Source of the DNA: Trichomonas tenax
Taxonomy: Eukaryota; Parabasalia; Trichomonadida; Trichomonadidae
NCBI GenBank assembly: GCA_023091735.1
Contig: JALKBU010000080.1
Location: 27,177-91,176, forward strand
Length of the DNA: 64,000 nt
Direction of reading: 5' to 3'
In this document: positions 1-9,928 of the stretch, piece after piece
How positions within the stretch are numbered: the stretch's first letter is position 1
How the letters are laid out: the number at the start of each line of letters is the position of its first letter
The notes under the pieces: generated by a model
Seen by the model: only the letters and a program-made list of their open reading frames with translations
Database searches by the model: none
Told to the model about the DNA's origin: nothing
Position numbers and translations under genes: made by a program

Positions 1-1158
1 AAGTACTTTGCAATATATACGCTGTCAAAGCTATTGACTGGACCTATAGATTACAGTCCAATTCTATCAGAGATTGATATTAATCAATTAATTTTGCTGT
101 TTTTCAATATATCACATGAATTCGGTGATCCTGACATTCTAAACGGAGTAGAATATCTAATGACTGTTGGATCTTGTCGAGAAACAATTTTAGCAAATTC
201 TCAAGAATTAATTTCAATTTTCTTTTCTAGATTAGATTCAACTGTTAATTGTTCCGACATCTTTGAAAGCATCAAACAAATAATTTATTTTTCAAAAGAT
301 GCCTCCATAGAACTCTTAGATCAGAATATAACAAGAATTTGCGAATCTATTCATGAATTAAGTCAGTATTTGCTAGATGGATTACTTGCAGTGCCAACTT
401 CTGATGTGTTGGTATTATGCAGCTATTATTCATCAAATGATGTATTATGGACAATAATTAATTCATTATCTTCGGAATTCCTTGTAGATTGCTCTAACGA
501 AGTACTTGAGAACTTTGGGATTGTAATACATAATGTATCTTTACTCGACACAAACAAAACACAAGAAAAAGCACAATTATTACAAAACTTATTAGATTGC
601 TGTGTTAATATCAATTTCTCTCTAGTATCATATATAGCAAGTGCCATGCTTCAATATGATAATATGGTTGCAGATGTTGAAGATTTTATTTCCAAGATTA
701 TTCAATTGATATATCAAAATAACGAAATATCAAAGTTCACAGAATTTATTTATACAATTTTTACATTGTATCCATCACATGCCATTAGTATTCTGAATTC
801 TAACATTTGTTTAGTAATTGAAAGATATTTATCAGAAGCAAATTCGAAAATCGACTCGATTTATGCTGCTATTACATTAGTACCTTATCTTGATGCTATG
901 TCTTCTGAAATTGTCATGAAAATTTCTCTTCTTGATGTTGATCCAACATTGGTTTTTAATGAATCTGTTAAACTCGTGAGAATCCCAGACACAATCACAA
1001 GGCATCAAAATATTTTATCATTTTTGAGATCTTTTAATGATTCAAACAGAGATATTTCAATCAGAGTTGGAATCGGTGAGTTTCTTGAAAAGGTAGAAAT
1101 ATTAGAACTCATGCAAGCAATTCAAAACATTGAAACTGAGAACGAGTCTACACAATGA
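1..1158 (+). CDS. Alpha-solenoid protein, C-terminal part (cut by window edge)
   Basis: The frame is open from the first base of the window to a TGA at 1156-1158, so this is the last 385 or so residues of a longer gene whose start lies outside. The first in-window initiation-like codon at 34 is TTG, not ATG, and should not be taken as the start. The protein is almost entirely short amphipathic helices rich in Leu, Ile, Ser and Asn, the texture of HEAT/ARM-type solenoids. No signal peptide, membrane segment or catalytic motif is visible. It could belong to the karyopherin, condensin or Sec7-associated HEAT families, but nothing in the visible part decides this. The coding call is firm; the function is unknown. 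Confidence 0.75.
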   Translation, partial: KYFAIYTLSKLLTGPIDYSPILSEIDINQLILLFFNISHEFGDPDILNGVEYLMTVGSCRETILANSQELISIFFSRLDSTVNCSDIFESIKQIIYFSKDASIELLDQNITRICESIHELSQYLLDGLLAVPTSDVLVLCSYYSSNDVLWTIINSLSSEFLVDCSNEVLENFGIVIHNVSLLDTNKTQEKAQLLQNLLDCCVNINFSLVSYIASAMLQYDNMVADVEDFISKIIQLIYQNNEISKFTEFIYTIFTLYPSHAISILNSNICLVIERYLSEANSKIDSIYAAITLVPYLDAMSSEIVMKISLLDVDPTLVFNESVKLVRIPDTITRHQNILSFLRSFNDSNRDISIRVGIGEFLEKVEILELMQAIQNIETENESTQ

Positions 1159-2409
1159 AAATAATATATTTCTAAAAATATTATTTCAATTTAGAATCCA
1201 GTTTGTATGTAAATATTATCTTTTCTATGTGTTGTATCTAGATTGTATTTTTAAATGATTGATAATGAAAATAATCAAATTTGAAAAATATTATCTTTGA
1301 CTAGTGGCTAATTTGCTGACAAACATTATATATATATCATTTTGTATAAATGCTAGCCTTCTCAAGCTAAGTTAGGAAAAAAAAACAAGATTGTAATTTG
1401 GTACGCATTTCGAAAATCACGCCTGTGATGACACTGTATTTAAATAGGGGATGCATCCAATATTTAGGGGACGAAAATTATATACAGATATATTGATATA
1501 CGCATGTGCAGAATGCTGTATCTATTCTAATTAATCAGATCTGAGCGTTTGAAAATTTAATTTAAATTTTATCTATCTCTAATAATGACTATAGTCAACT
1601 ATATTTCAATTCATATTGCCCAGGTATGTATAGAACATGGAGCATTGAATCGAAATCTAGATGTTTATGTAAAAATACATCAGAATTGCAAAAGTGTGAG
1701 ATTTTTGAGTGATTTTATGGTCTTCAGCAGTTTCTCTAAGTATAAGCAGCGTATTCTAGTTAGTAAAATGCTGTAAAATCCCTTCAAGAGCCTAGATGCC
1801 TTATTTGCGATGAAGTTGCGATAATATCGAAGATTGAGAATTCTTGAATGAAGCACCACTAGTTTTTCACTGGCAAGAGCAATGACTGCACTGATTGATT
1901 CTTAGAACTAGTGAAAAACTAGTGGAGAACGCATTACCACATTTGGTAGCGCACATATAAGTTTAAAATTAATAAATAAGGGGTAGGGGATGCATCATAA
2001 ATTTCCCTTTTATGGGTAAATTTGAACGGTGTCTTCTATCGTCACATTTTTTTGGTGTCCAACATAACCTTAGACACTCTCAAATTTTGAATTGTGCTTG
2101 ACGGTTTTTGATACACCATTCAAAAAAATTTAAATGCAAGATAATAAAAAATATGCAACCTATAGATATAGTCAATTCGTTTGGCTGAATTAGAATTTTC
2201 AAAAGAGTTGATTTTTACTCCAAAAACTCAAAACAAACACAAAAAATCGAAATTTAAAATGGAAACACACCTGAGAAAACTGGACATGGAACTCAGGACA
2301 CACTTTTTCACTTTCTCGAAAAGCGTATAATTTGGGGATTTAGCATGTAGTATATAATTCTTTTTATTTAATATGGAGGAGTGTTGTATTTTCAAGTTTT
2401 CATGCCAGT
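1159..2409. other. Gene-free stretch with repeated GGGGATGCATC motifs
   Basis: No convincing gene is seen. The stretch has two same-strand copies of TAGGGGATGCATC (about 1446-1458 and 1985-1997). An inverted relative, GCATCCCCTA, lies near 3046-3055, beyond RPS18. A perfect 15-bp inverted repeat sits at 1857-1924 and is listed separately. The 63-codon ORF at 1585-1776 has no supporting features. Confidence 0.6.
1857..1924. repeat. Perfect 15-bp inverted repeat (hairpin)
   Basis: The arm CACTAGTTTTTCACT at 1857-1871 is perfectly complementary to AGTGAAAAACTAGTG at 1910-1924, with a 38-base loop. It could be a tiny foldback element or a structured transcript. No poly-T tract marks it as a terminator. 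Confidence 0.8.
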
Positions 2410-2877
2410 TTAGTCTTTCTTGCGCTCGACACCGAGGGCACCACCCTTACGGCCTGTAGACTTTGTGGACTGGCCACGAACCTTGAGGCCGAGACCGTGG
2501 CGGATACCACGTTTCATTCTCATCTTCTTCATACGCTCGATTTCAGAACGGAGGTTAGCACCGAGATCTGTAGCAACCCAGTGAGTGTCCTGACCTGTAG
2601 CGCGGTCGAATCTGCGGTTGAGCATCCATCTTGGGATTCCATGCTCTGTTGGGTTCTGGATGATGGAGACGATGAGTTCCTCCTCCTTTGGTGTGAGTGT
2701 ACCGGCGCGGCGGAGTGGGTCGAGGCCAGCACGGCGGACGACGGCGTGAGCGAATCTGCGGCCAAGACCAGGGATGTTTGTGAGGGCGAGGTAGAGTGGG
2801 CGGCGGCCGTCAACATTTGTTGAGAGCATACGGACCATATCGCGGAAAGCCGCTGGATCAATAACATCGATTGGCAT
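2410..2877 (-). CDS. RPS18: 40S ribosomal protein S18 (uS13)
   Basis: This encodes a 155-residue protein of the usual length for eukaryotic uS13, which sits in the head of the small ribosomal subunit and contacts tRNA and the large subunit. The family helix-two-turn-helix region is visible (TNIPGLGRRFAHAVVRRAGL, about residues 33-52). So are the WMLNRRFD segment and the basic C-terminal tail ending in the RGIRHGLGLKVRGQSTKSTG region, which is diagnostic. The ATG at 2877 gives the complete family N-terminus. The gene is markedly more GC-rich, with C/G-ending codons, than its AT-rich surroundings, as expected for a highly expressed gene; this also produces long shadow ORFs in other frames. No clear TCAYTWT initiator is visible directly upstream. 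A TTTACATGTCA motif lies about 195 bases upstream. Confidence 0.97.
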   Translation of the reverse strand: MPIDVIDPAAFRDMVRMLSTNVDGRRPLYLALTNIPGLGRRFAHAVVRRAGLDPLRRAGTLTPKEEELIVSIIQNPTEHGIPRWMLNRRFDRATGQDTHWVATDLGANLRSEIERMKKMRMKRGIRHGLGLKVRGQSTKSTGRKGGALGVERKKD

Positions 2878-3071
2878 CTATTTCAAAAGAGAGAGCCATT
2901 CCAGTTTACAACTATTCAAAAATTATTATGGGGTTAACGTTACTACCCCTAAAATTCTTTCTTTTATGATATTTAGCATTTTTATAGTTTACCAATTCCA
3001 AATTTCCTAAAATTAGCCGTTTTAGATTTTTAAAATTTTATTGGCATCCCCTATTTTGACAAATTCGAAAA

Positions 3072-3082
3072 TTTACATGTCA
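3072..3082. promoter_or_regulatory. TTTACATGTCA motif upstream of RPS18
   Basis: TTTACATGTCAAA at 3072-3084 lies about 195 bases upstream of the RPS18 start. The same word, or its complement TGACATGTAAA, recurs in several 5' intergenic regions of this window (18.7, 34.2-34.35, 49.04 and 53.6 kb). A promoter role is inferred from that positional recurrence only. Confidence 0.35.
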
Positions 3083-3199
3083 AATATCAAAAAGATCTTT
3101 AATGATATTTTTTTGTAAATTAAAGAATCGACGGAAATGATTTTGAAATACTATTAAAACCATTTAAAAGTTATAACGAGAGAGAACATGTATTTATTG

Positions 3200-4050
3200 T
3201 TAGTCTGATGGTGACTCAATTAAAACAGAGGCATCCATCTTTCTGCGACGAATTCTTCGGACCATCAAGCAATAAGCAATAATGCCAGTAATTACAACAA
3301 CGGGGAAAATGCCGGCAACACTGAAGATAACTATATTGACAACATGATTCCTTTGTGATTTTTCTTTAGTTTCAATATAAGAAACTGAAATATAACTTGT
3401 GTCGAGATTTGCCATTTTTGTGAAATTGGCGCTATATTGATATTTTCCGGATCTAATAACTTGAGGATTGATATGGAATATCTCATAAATGTAATTCACA
3501 ATGGCGATTGGACCCTCAGAAGCTTTGACTGTAATATTTTGGCATAGACTGGAATTTCCTTCAAAATAAATAGAGAACGATTCTGGTTTCGCAGTGCCTT
3601 TTCTTGGTTGGAATATCCTTGGATAACTTCTATTTGCATAATCACGCAGAACTGTCATGTTAATGCCATCAACATCAGATATGTTGAGAATAGCTCTTTT
3701 TCCATCAAAAATTGATTTTAATACCTTTATCTTGTCCATAGATACAATACTATCATCTTCTACATAGATATCATGGATCTCTGCGCCGGTAATAACATGC
3801 TTGACAAATGAGGGGATAAATGCGTTGTATTTCCAACTACCCTTGCACTATAAATTAAAGGAATTGATTTCAAGGTTGATGATATATTAGTTATTATATC
3901 ACTGCCGAAAATGCTATTGATATGGGGTTTTCTTGAAATTTTTGATGGTGCGAATTTGATTGATTTAACATTTGCTACAGAGATTGGGAAGTATTCATCA
4001 ATTTGAAGAGTTAGTTCAGAATTACGATTTGATTATTGATAGGTACGAAC
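3200..4050 (-). pseudogene. Decayed single-pass membrane protein
   Basis: The 3' part (3200-3739) encodes an extracellular-looking segment with N-glycosylation sequons. A membrane helix follows (around IVIFSVAGIFPVVVITGII) and then a short basic tail (RRIRRRK), so type I topology is likely. The ATG at 3739 is not the true start: the frame stays open upstream to a TAG at 3848-3850. Beyond that, clearly protein-like sequence continues in another frame to about 4030 with further breaks. This is best read as the tail of a surface protein broken by at least two frameshifts or stops. Trichomonads have many such multigene surface families, but the family is not identified. Breakpoints and the 5' limit are approximate. 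Confidence 0.6.
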
Positions 4051-4190
4051 GTTTGAGTATAAATCAACTCGGAGAAAAAAGTCATTAAATATCACTTTTA
4101 TATTATCAAAACAAACAAATTTCTACAACGAAAAACTAACACCACTTTTTTGATGTGAGATGAGAATTTCTGGATTTGTAAAATAGAAAG

Positions 4191-5390
4191 CTATAAAAGA
4201 GTTGATGGATATATAACTGTGGTTTGATTCTCTCGTTTTGGAGTTCCATTGAGTTTTCTTTGGCTAATTATCTTCTCTTGTGTGAGATAATGCATTTTAT
4301 GTGATGCGTTTTCAATTTCTAAATCTGTTTTCATGATTTTTCTTTCTAAAGCGAGCATTTCTCTTGTTTTTGCCATCCAGATACATTCTGAAAGTTCTTT
4401 ATCAACAGTGTCATCACATAAAGGCCTTCTTACACGATTTGGCTTTGGCGTTTGTGCTTTTCTATTCTTAACAGGTTTTCTATATTCATTGTCTTCTTCT
4501 TCATTATTTGCTTCATTTATTTCTTCTAATCTAGTTCTTAGCATTTCATTTGTATTGGAAACTTTGTTTTCAATGTTTTTTACTGTGTCATCGTCGATAA
4601 CTGGCTTTGTGTTTGTCGAAAGTCTTCTTTGATATTCCAAGATTAGTTTGTTCTGATGATCGAGTTTCTTTTGCATGTTTTCTAGAGCGCTCTGTTGGTC
4701 TTTTTGCATATCAGCAATGATTTTCTCGAACTGTGTATCATTCTTTGCTTCTTCTGAATAAACATTTCTTTCCTGAATATCTCTTAAACCATTATATGCT
4801 GATTCCCATGTTTCTGCTTCAGGAATTAATGCTGCAAACTTCAAACTGATCGACTCTAATGTGTCAGCGCGTAATTTTTGATCTTTTAGTTCTTTTCTTG
4901 TTTGCTCAAGTTCTTTTTCCATAATTTCAAGTAAGTTTGTTTTCTCTTTGCCTTCTTCTTCGAGTTCCTTGATTCTTTTCTCGCGCAATTCGTTGTTTTG
5001 GACTAAAAACCCAATTGACTCGTTAGAAAGTTTTGAAATTGAAGAATCTACTTGATTTGAAGACAAACTTTTTTGATGGATTAAAGTATCGACTTTTTCA
5101 GTAATCTGCCTCTTCATTTCTTCTTCGTTTTTTGTTGTAATGTTTAACTGTGCTGCTAATCCGCAAATATAATTTGATAAGTTTTCTGAATGGCGAACAA
5201 CGCTGGCTTCGTGCTGCAACATGAGTTCTACATCATTTTTATCGATTGAAATTATGTCTTCCTCTTCTTCTTTTAGATTCGAATATTCAGGAGTGCTCGA
5301 AAGCATTATATCTGATATCAAATTGTTCTCTGTCGGTATCGAAGCAACAGATTCTGTTGATTCTTTTCCATTATCTGTTCCAGAGCTCAT
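4191..5390 (-). CDS. Coiled-coil protein of unknown function
   Basis: A 399-residue protein read from the first real ATG at 5390; the four codons before it start with TTG and are not used. The N-terminus is acidic and serine-rich. Residues of about 45-310 are long heptad-rich helices (for example KEKTNLLEIMEKELEQTRKE) with few helix breakers. A short basic stretch follows (KNRKAQTPKPNRVRRPLCD), then a second coiled coil near the end. No signal peptide, membrane helix or enzyme motif is present. Structural roles (basal body, cytoskeletal or kinetochore linker) are possible but unproven. The stop is TAG at 4191-4193. The upstream neighbour is separated by about 500 AT-rich bases. The coding call is firm; the family is not recognised. 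Confidence 0.85.
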   Translation of the reverse strand: MSSGTDNGKESTESVASIPTENNLISDIMLSSTPEYSNLKEEEEDIISIDKNDVELMLQHEASVVRHSENLSNYICGLAAQLNITTKNEEEMKRQITEKVDTLIHQKSLSSNQVDSSISKLSNESIGFLVQNNELREKRIKELEEEGKEKTNLLEIMEKELEQTRKELKDQKLRADTLESISLKFAALIPEAETWESAYNGLRDIQERNVYSEEAKNDTQFEKIIADMQKDQQSALENMQKKLDHQNKLILEYQRRLSTNTKPVIDDDTVKNIENKVSNTNEMLRTRLEEINEANNEEEDNEYRKPVKNRKAQTPKPNRVRRPLCDDTVDKELSECIWMAKTREMLALERKIMKTDLEIENASHKMHYLTQEKIISQRKLNGTPKRENQTTVIYPSTLL

Positions 5391-5906
5391 TTTAAACAAC
5401 AAACGATTTTTTGTAGAATGTTAAACGGGGGTCGAATCCTTCTCCTTTAAATAACTTTTCTTCATCATTTCACAGTAATGATCAGATATTCAACATTATA
5501 TTTTTAAGAATTATATTTATATTTCATTTGTCTTTGATATGGATGAGACGTTCATATAATATAGCACATTGAAAAATGTCTGATTAAGGCTCCAGTTTCA
5601 TCTGAGTTTCTGATATAAAATTAATGCTCATTGTATGATGATTCTATTTTTCATATTTTAATACTCTAAAAGCCATAATATGAAAAAAAAATCTAATTCT
5701 GATCTAATTTGAAAAATTGATTGAATGCCATTTTAATGTATCAAAAGAGTTAAGAACATGAAGTATATCATTTGTAATCAAAAATGATTTGATATTTTGA
5801 ATCAATGTTAAATATTTTAAAATATCACTAAAAATCATAAATATTTAACATACAGAATAACATGCAGCTTATCTTCTTTTAAATTATTCCATGTTCATAA
5901 ATTTCC
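5391..5906. other. AT-rich intergenic region
   Basis: This lies between the coiled-coil gene and the small acidic ORF. Apart from A/T-rich sequence and short A-tracts, no gene, repeat or motif could be supported. Confidence 0.6.
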
Positions 5907-6182
5907 TCATTTGTCTTCTGGAGGAAATGTCAATTTTCTATTATAGTCATATTCATCGCTGCTATCATCATTACATGATTCTTCTTCCCAATCTTCAGCA
6001 GATTCAGAATCAAATGATTCTCGAAAGGAATCGATTTCTTTAGAAAATGTTCCATATTTTGAGTGTCTTCCTATTTTCGGTTGAATGAAATCTTTGGGAT
6101 TATATGGCTCACCAATGTAGTCATCAGCTCCAATTTCTGAGTCCTTTGGATTCCTTTTATTGCTTTGTTGAGTGTTTTTCAT
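5907..6182 (-). CDS. Small acidic hypothetical protein
   Basis: A 91-residue ORF starting with ATG at 6182. The N-terminal half is basic/polar and the C-terminal half very acidic (SESAEDWEEESCNDDSSDEY). Composition and codon use look protein-like. The frame also remains open upstream of the ATG for about 35 codons (containing ERAEYELPE) with no further ATG, so this could be the 3' fragment of a decayed gene. No domain or membrane segment is seen and the family is not recognised. Confidence 0.4.
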   Translation of the reverse strand: MKNTQQSNKRNPKDSEIGADDYIGEPYNPKDFIQPKIGRHSKYGTFSKEIDSFRESFDSESAEDWEEESCNDDSSDEYDYNRKLTFPPEDK

Positions 6183-8062
6183 TTTCCGAACTTCTGGTAA
6201 TTCATATTCAGCTCTTTCAAAAATGATTTTTGCGTGAATTCCGCTGCAATTTAGTGGTGCTTGAGCTCTATGATATAACGAAAATCGCCAGTTTCTCGCT
6301 CTGGCAAGCTAACGTTTCTGTTTATTCAATCTTGCCATTAAAAAATGTTTCTTTTCGTGTGCAGAAAAAGATTCGGGTATATTTTATTCAAAATATCTCA
6401 GTATGTAAATGTTAAATAACTTAAATTTTATATTAAGCATAGCTAATACACGTTGTAAATTACTATTAATATATCAGTTATATTGTAAAACTATCATAGA
6501 ATTTTCGTTTTGCATTTTAAGTTAAGTGCAGTTCTATCGTCAAAAATTCTCTGAATTTGCATACTAAATCATCTTTTTCCGATTGCCAAAGTCGAAATAA
6601 CTCAATGAGTTCGGGTTAAAAACTTTCCATATATTAATCACTATATACTATATTATTTTTCTAAAAAATGAAATAGAGAGAGACTGTTCAAAATGTTAAT
6701 ACTTGATATTGGAAATGATGTTACAAAAACAAGTGAAGTCAAAAAATTGAATACTTTTTTTCAACAACCTTTAGCTTTTGTAATGAGGTTTATTCATTTA
6801 TATTCCAATGCATTATGTGTATCTTTTGAATATTATGACATATGGTTGATACTACTCTGTAATGAGAAAAATTGATTTTTGTATTAAAAAATGCTCGGAT
6901 TCATATAATTTTAATCCTATCATGAATACCATTTTCTGATTAATACTAATGCAATAAAGAATAATAGAGTTAGAAGCTTAAGACGAAAATAGAGTGAGAC
7001 TGTACAACTTATTATGTATTTCCTTGTGGATGACATCAAATTTCTGCATATGATTCAAAAGTCCATTATTATTGGAGATTATAACATGATTGTATCTGCA
7101 CCATATAAATCCATATATTGTGTGTTTAAATTATGGCTTTTGAAACATTTAATTGATTATTTCATTCATTAGAACAAAAATAATTTGAAAAGTTGCTTTT
7201 TAAATTCAGACCCAAGTTCAAGTACTGGATAATATTTGATGTACTTAATTTAATATAAGTATATGTGCAAAGGTTGAAATAGAGAGATTATTCGGATTAT
7301 GAGAATTTTGTCGTAGAAAAATGAAAATTGCAATTTTCACGAAATTCAATATCTTGACATTCAGAACGACAACAATATACAGTATGATAATATGTTATGT
7401 ACCATACAATGTATATATCATGTATATAAAAATCATAATTTTCCCTCATCTCAATGTGTCAATAATAGAGGTTTCAAAAATTGAGAGGCTGAGATTGGAG
7501 CCTTAAAATCAGATTCTCTCGCATCAAAGAAGCCGAGCACCATGATTTCTGAATTATCGCTATTGACATATATGATTTTCATTAGAAATAACTTCGAATT
7601 AGCCAAAAACGAAATTGAAATTTTCAACCTGGATCCTCAAAACTGGAGGCTGAAACTTTGGTAGTGTTATAAGTGTCCCCATGGTCAATGAGAGTGCTTT
7701 AAATATCATTACATAAAGTTGTGCTTTAAATATGTTTCGTAAGTGTATGATGCGATTTTAGCGTCCATTAAATCCAAAAATGTGACAACACTTCCAGTTC
7801 TCAATTTCAGTCTCATTATTTTCGATGAAAATTATGCTCAATGTATAGTGCTTTAAATTTCACTACATAAAGTTGGTGCTCTCTGTAAAATATGGAGCTA
7901 ATTAGTTTTGTTTTAAAAGAGTTCCAAAATATTGATAGTTAGAATTTCGTTGAACTATGACTTTAATATGTGAATAATATATAACTATGATTAATAAGCT
8001 GGCTTGTAATAGTAGATTTACTGCGGCTTTATTATTATTAAATTTTGAAAAATTAAAATTAT
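6183..8062. other. Gene-free stretch with short direct repeats
   Basis: No supportable gene; ORFs of 60-61 codons here lack any protein-like features. Imperfect direct repeats occur. One 29-base unit of the form AGTGCTTTAAATNTCANTACATAAAGTTG lies near 7689-7717 and again near 7848-7876. The phrase GAAATAGAGAGAGACTGT is found in variant forms near 6670, 6987 and 7275. These suggest old repeat debris. Confidence 0.55.
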
Positions 8063-9168
8063 CTTTAAGGGTCCGCTATGGCCAAATATAGGCTCTCAAA
8101 ATATTCTATGAGATTGTCTAAAAAAACGTATTTCCCACAATTTGATGCTTTTCAAGATAGAGAGATCTAGATTTACAATGATATTCGATTCTTTGCAAAT
8201 AGCATATTAGAGGAGATTAATTAATATCCCTCGCTTATAAATCAACCAAAACTTAAAAATCATGGACTTTGAAAAAGAAATGTGATTTTTTTCATAAAAC
8301 ACAAATGATGTGAAAATCAGGACCCTTTTTTCTTGCATTAATTCATTTGCCAATCATCACTCAGCAGTATTTTAGTAATAAATTTGCAAAATACTAACAG
8401 GGAGAAAAAAATTAAAAAAAATCAGCAAAATTTGCATATTTCTCGATTTCAAGGTATAATTTGCATTATATGTAGTACTGAAATCGCTGTAATGCCAAAA
8501 TAAATTGAAAATACGTGTTTTTGAAGATGATCTCACACAAATATGAATTTAACAACAAAACATTGATATATGAATATTAAGCATAAAAATAAATTAATTA
8601 TTACTCAAAAATTACTTGATTTTTGAAAAACATATGAAAGCTTTAGGGCATTTATACGAAATAACACAAGGGGAGACAGTTATGCTATCAATTCACGTGG
8701 ACGAAAGCCTAGAACCAATGTAGAGCTATCCATAAATTTAGGTGTAATAATTCGTGTTATTTATGGATACCAAAGCATTTAATTGAAAAAACATAGCTAT
8801 CATAGGCTATAGTAACTGTTTAATGCATCAAACAAATTGTACGCGAAGAAACAGCAGAATTTCATTGTGATTTGTTTGTTTATTTTACTACTTTACAATT
8901 ATGAGCATATTTTTAAGCATGTATATATTCAAGTGGCTATTAAAATGGTAAATAATTTCACCTTTTCCCTGATTATTAATATTGCAATTAAAACGTTGAA
9001 ATTGAGCTGCGATACTTCAAGCAATTAATCCTTAGCATGAGAGAAAACAAATCAAGCAGGTTGTTTTTTTGGTGATTTTTTAACATTTTCTTGTACCTAA
9101 ATAAGTTAAAAATACACCAAAAAAGTGAAGGACGATACAGGAAGTTTGGCCATAGCGGACCCTTAAAG
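8063..9168. mobile_element. 1.1-kb inverted-repeat element, mariner- or TTAA-type relic
   Basis: A perfect 24-bp inverted repeat bounds the element: 8063-8086 against 9145-9168, with core GGGTCCGCTATGGCCAAA. The outer bases are CTTTAA before the core and TTAAAG after it, so either a TA (mariner-like) or TTAA (piggyBac/Kolobok-like) target duplication fits. No intact transposase is present. One short frame around 8648-8780 contains SRGRKPRTNVELSINLG, reminiscent of the basic GRPR-type linker of Tc1/mariner DNA-binding regions, so this may be an internally deleted derivative. The superfamily assignment is inference; the inverted repeat is directly seen. Confidence 0.65.
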
Positions 9169-9645
9169 TCATCGAATATTGCTTTGTTTTCACGCAGGAA
9201 GTACGACTGCGACAATGTGAAGATTCTTATCAAATTTATTAAAAAATCATATTATGGAATGAATTTCTAGACGTGCAATACAATAAACACTTAATGTTGC
9301 GATGAAGCTTTTGCACTTGCATGCTATGCCTATTTGTAAAACTAATCAAATATGAACATATTTAGAAATCAAAATTGATATCAATACTATAAACATGTAA
9401 GAATTGAGAATTAACTATCCAATAGTTCTACAAAGTAAGTATATAAGGAATATTAGATAATTACCATGCAATTTCCTTCGTCCGAAGTTCAGAATGAGAA
9501 GTAAAATTACAAAAATTAAATGTCATCAAACTGTTTTGATAGCTACTCTATCATCGATGGTGACTAATATTTAAAGATATTTTTGTTTTTAGCATTTAAA
9601 TACATTGTGTATAAAGTTATCTTAATTGCTCGATGATAAGCCGCT

Positions 9646-9928
9646 TTGACGATTATTTGTCGGCTTGACATCTATCGTTCGAGCTTAGAAAAGGAAATCT
9701 TATTGATGAACCATATGATTGACGATGTCCAAATTCCCGAAGATATATTTTGTTTCAATCACGGAGAAGCCATGGAATGCAGACTCAATATTTATCGATA
9801 TATTTTATTGGGACAAAGCACTTTCCGATTTATATGAAATTTGTCATATAAACCAAAAATTGTCAGATGATAAAATTTCTATAAGGTTATTTGCCGTTTT
9901 GAAATTTTATAAAAAATGTGGAAATTAG
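9646..9928 (+). pseudogene. Decayed ORF, possibly from the DUF3447/ankyrin family
   Basis: Two overlapping frames (9646-9837 and 9719-9928) each carry plausible peptide. The second ends with a helical stretch (SDLYEICHINQKLSDDKISI, then FYKKCGN) that resembles N-terminal regions of trichomonad ankyrin/DUF3447 proteins as I recall them. Neither frame makes a complete protein, and the second runs into the start of the POC1-like gene. Most likely this is a frame-shifted remnant. The family suggestion is weak. Confidence 0.3.

Noticed and set aside
1585..1776. 63-codon plus-strand ORF
   Set aside because: No domain, odd composition, inside repeat-bearing intergenic DNA; typical chance ORF.
2497..2867. 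Long ORFs in other frames of RPS18
   Set aside because: Shadows caused by the GC-rich codon use of the ribosomal protein gene.
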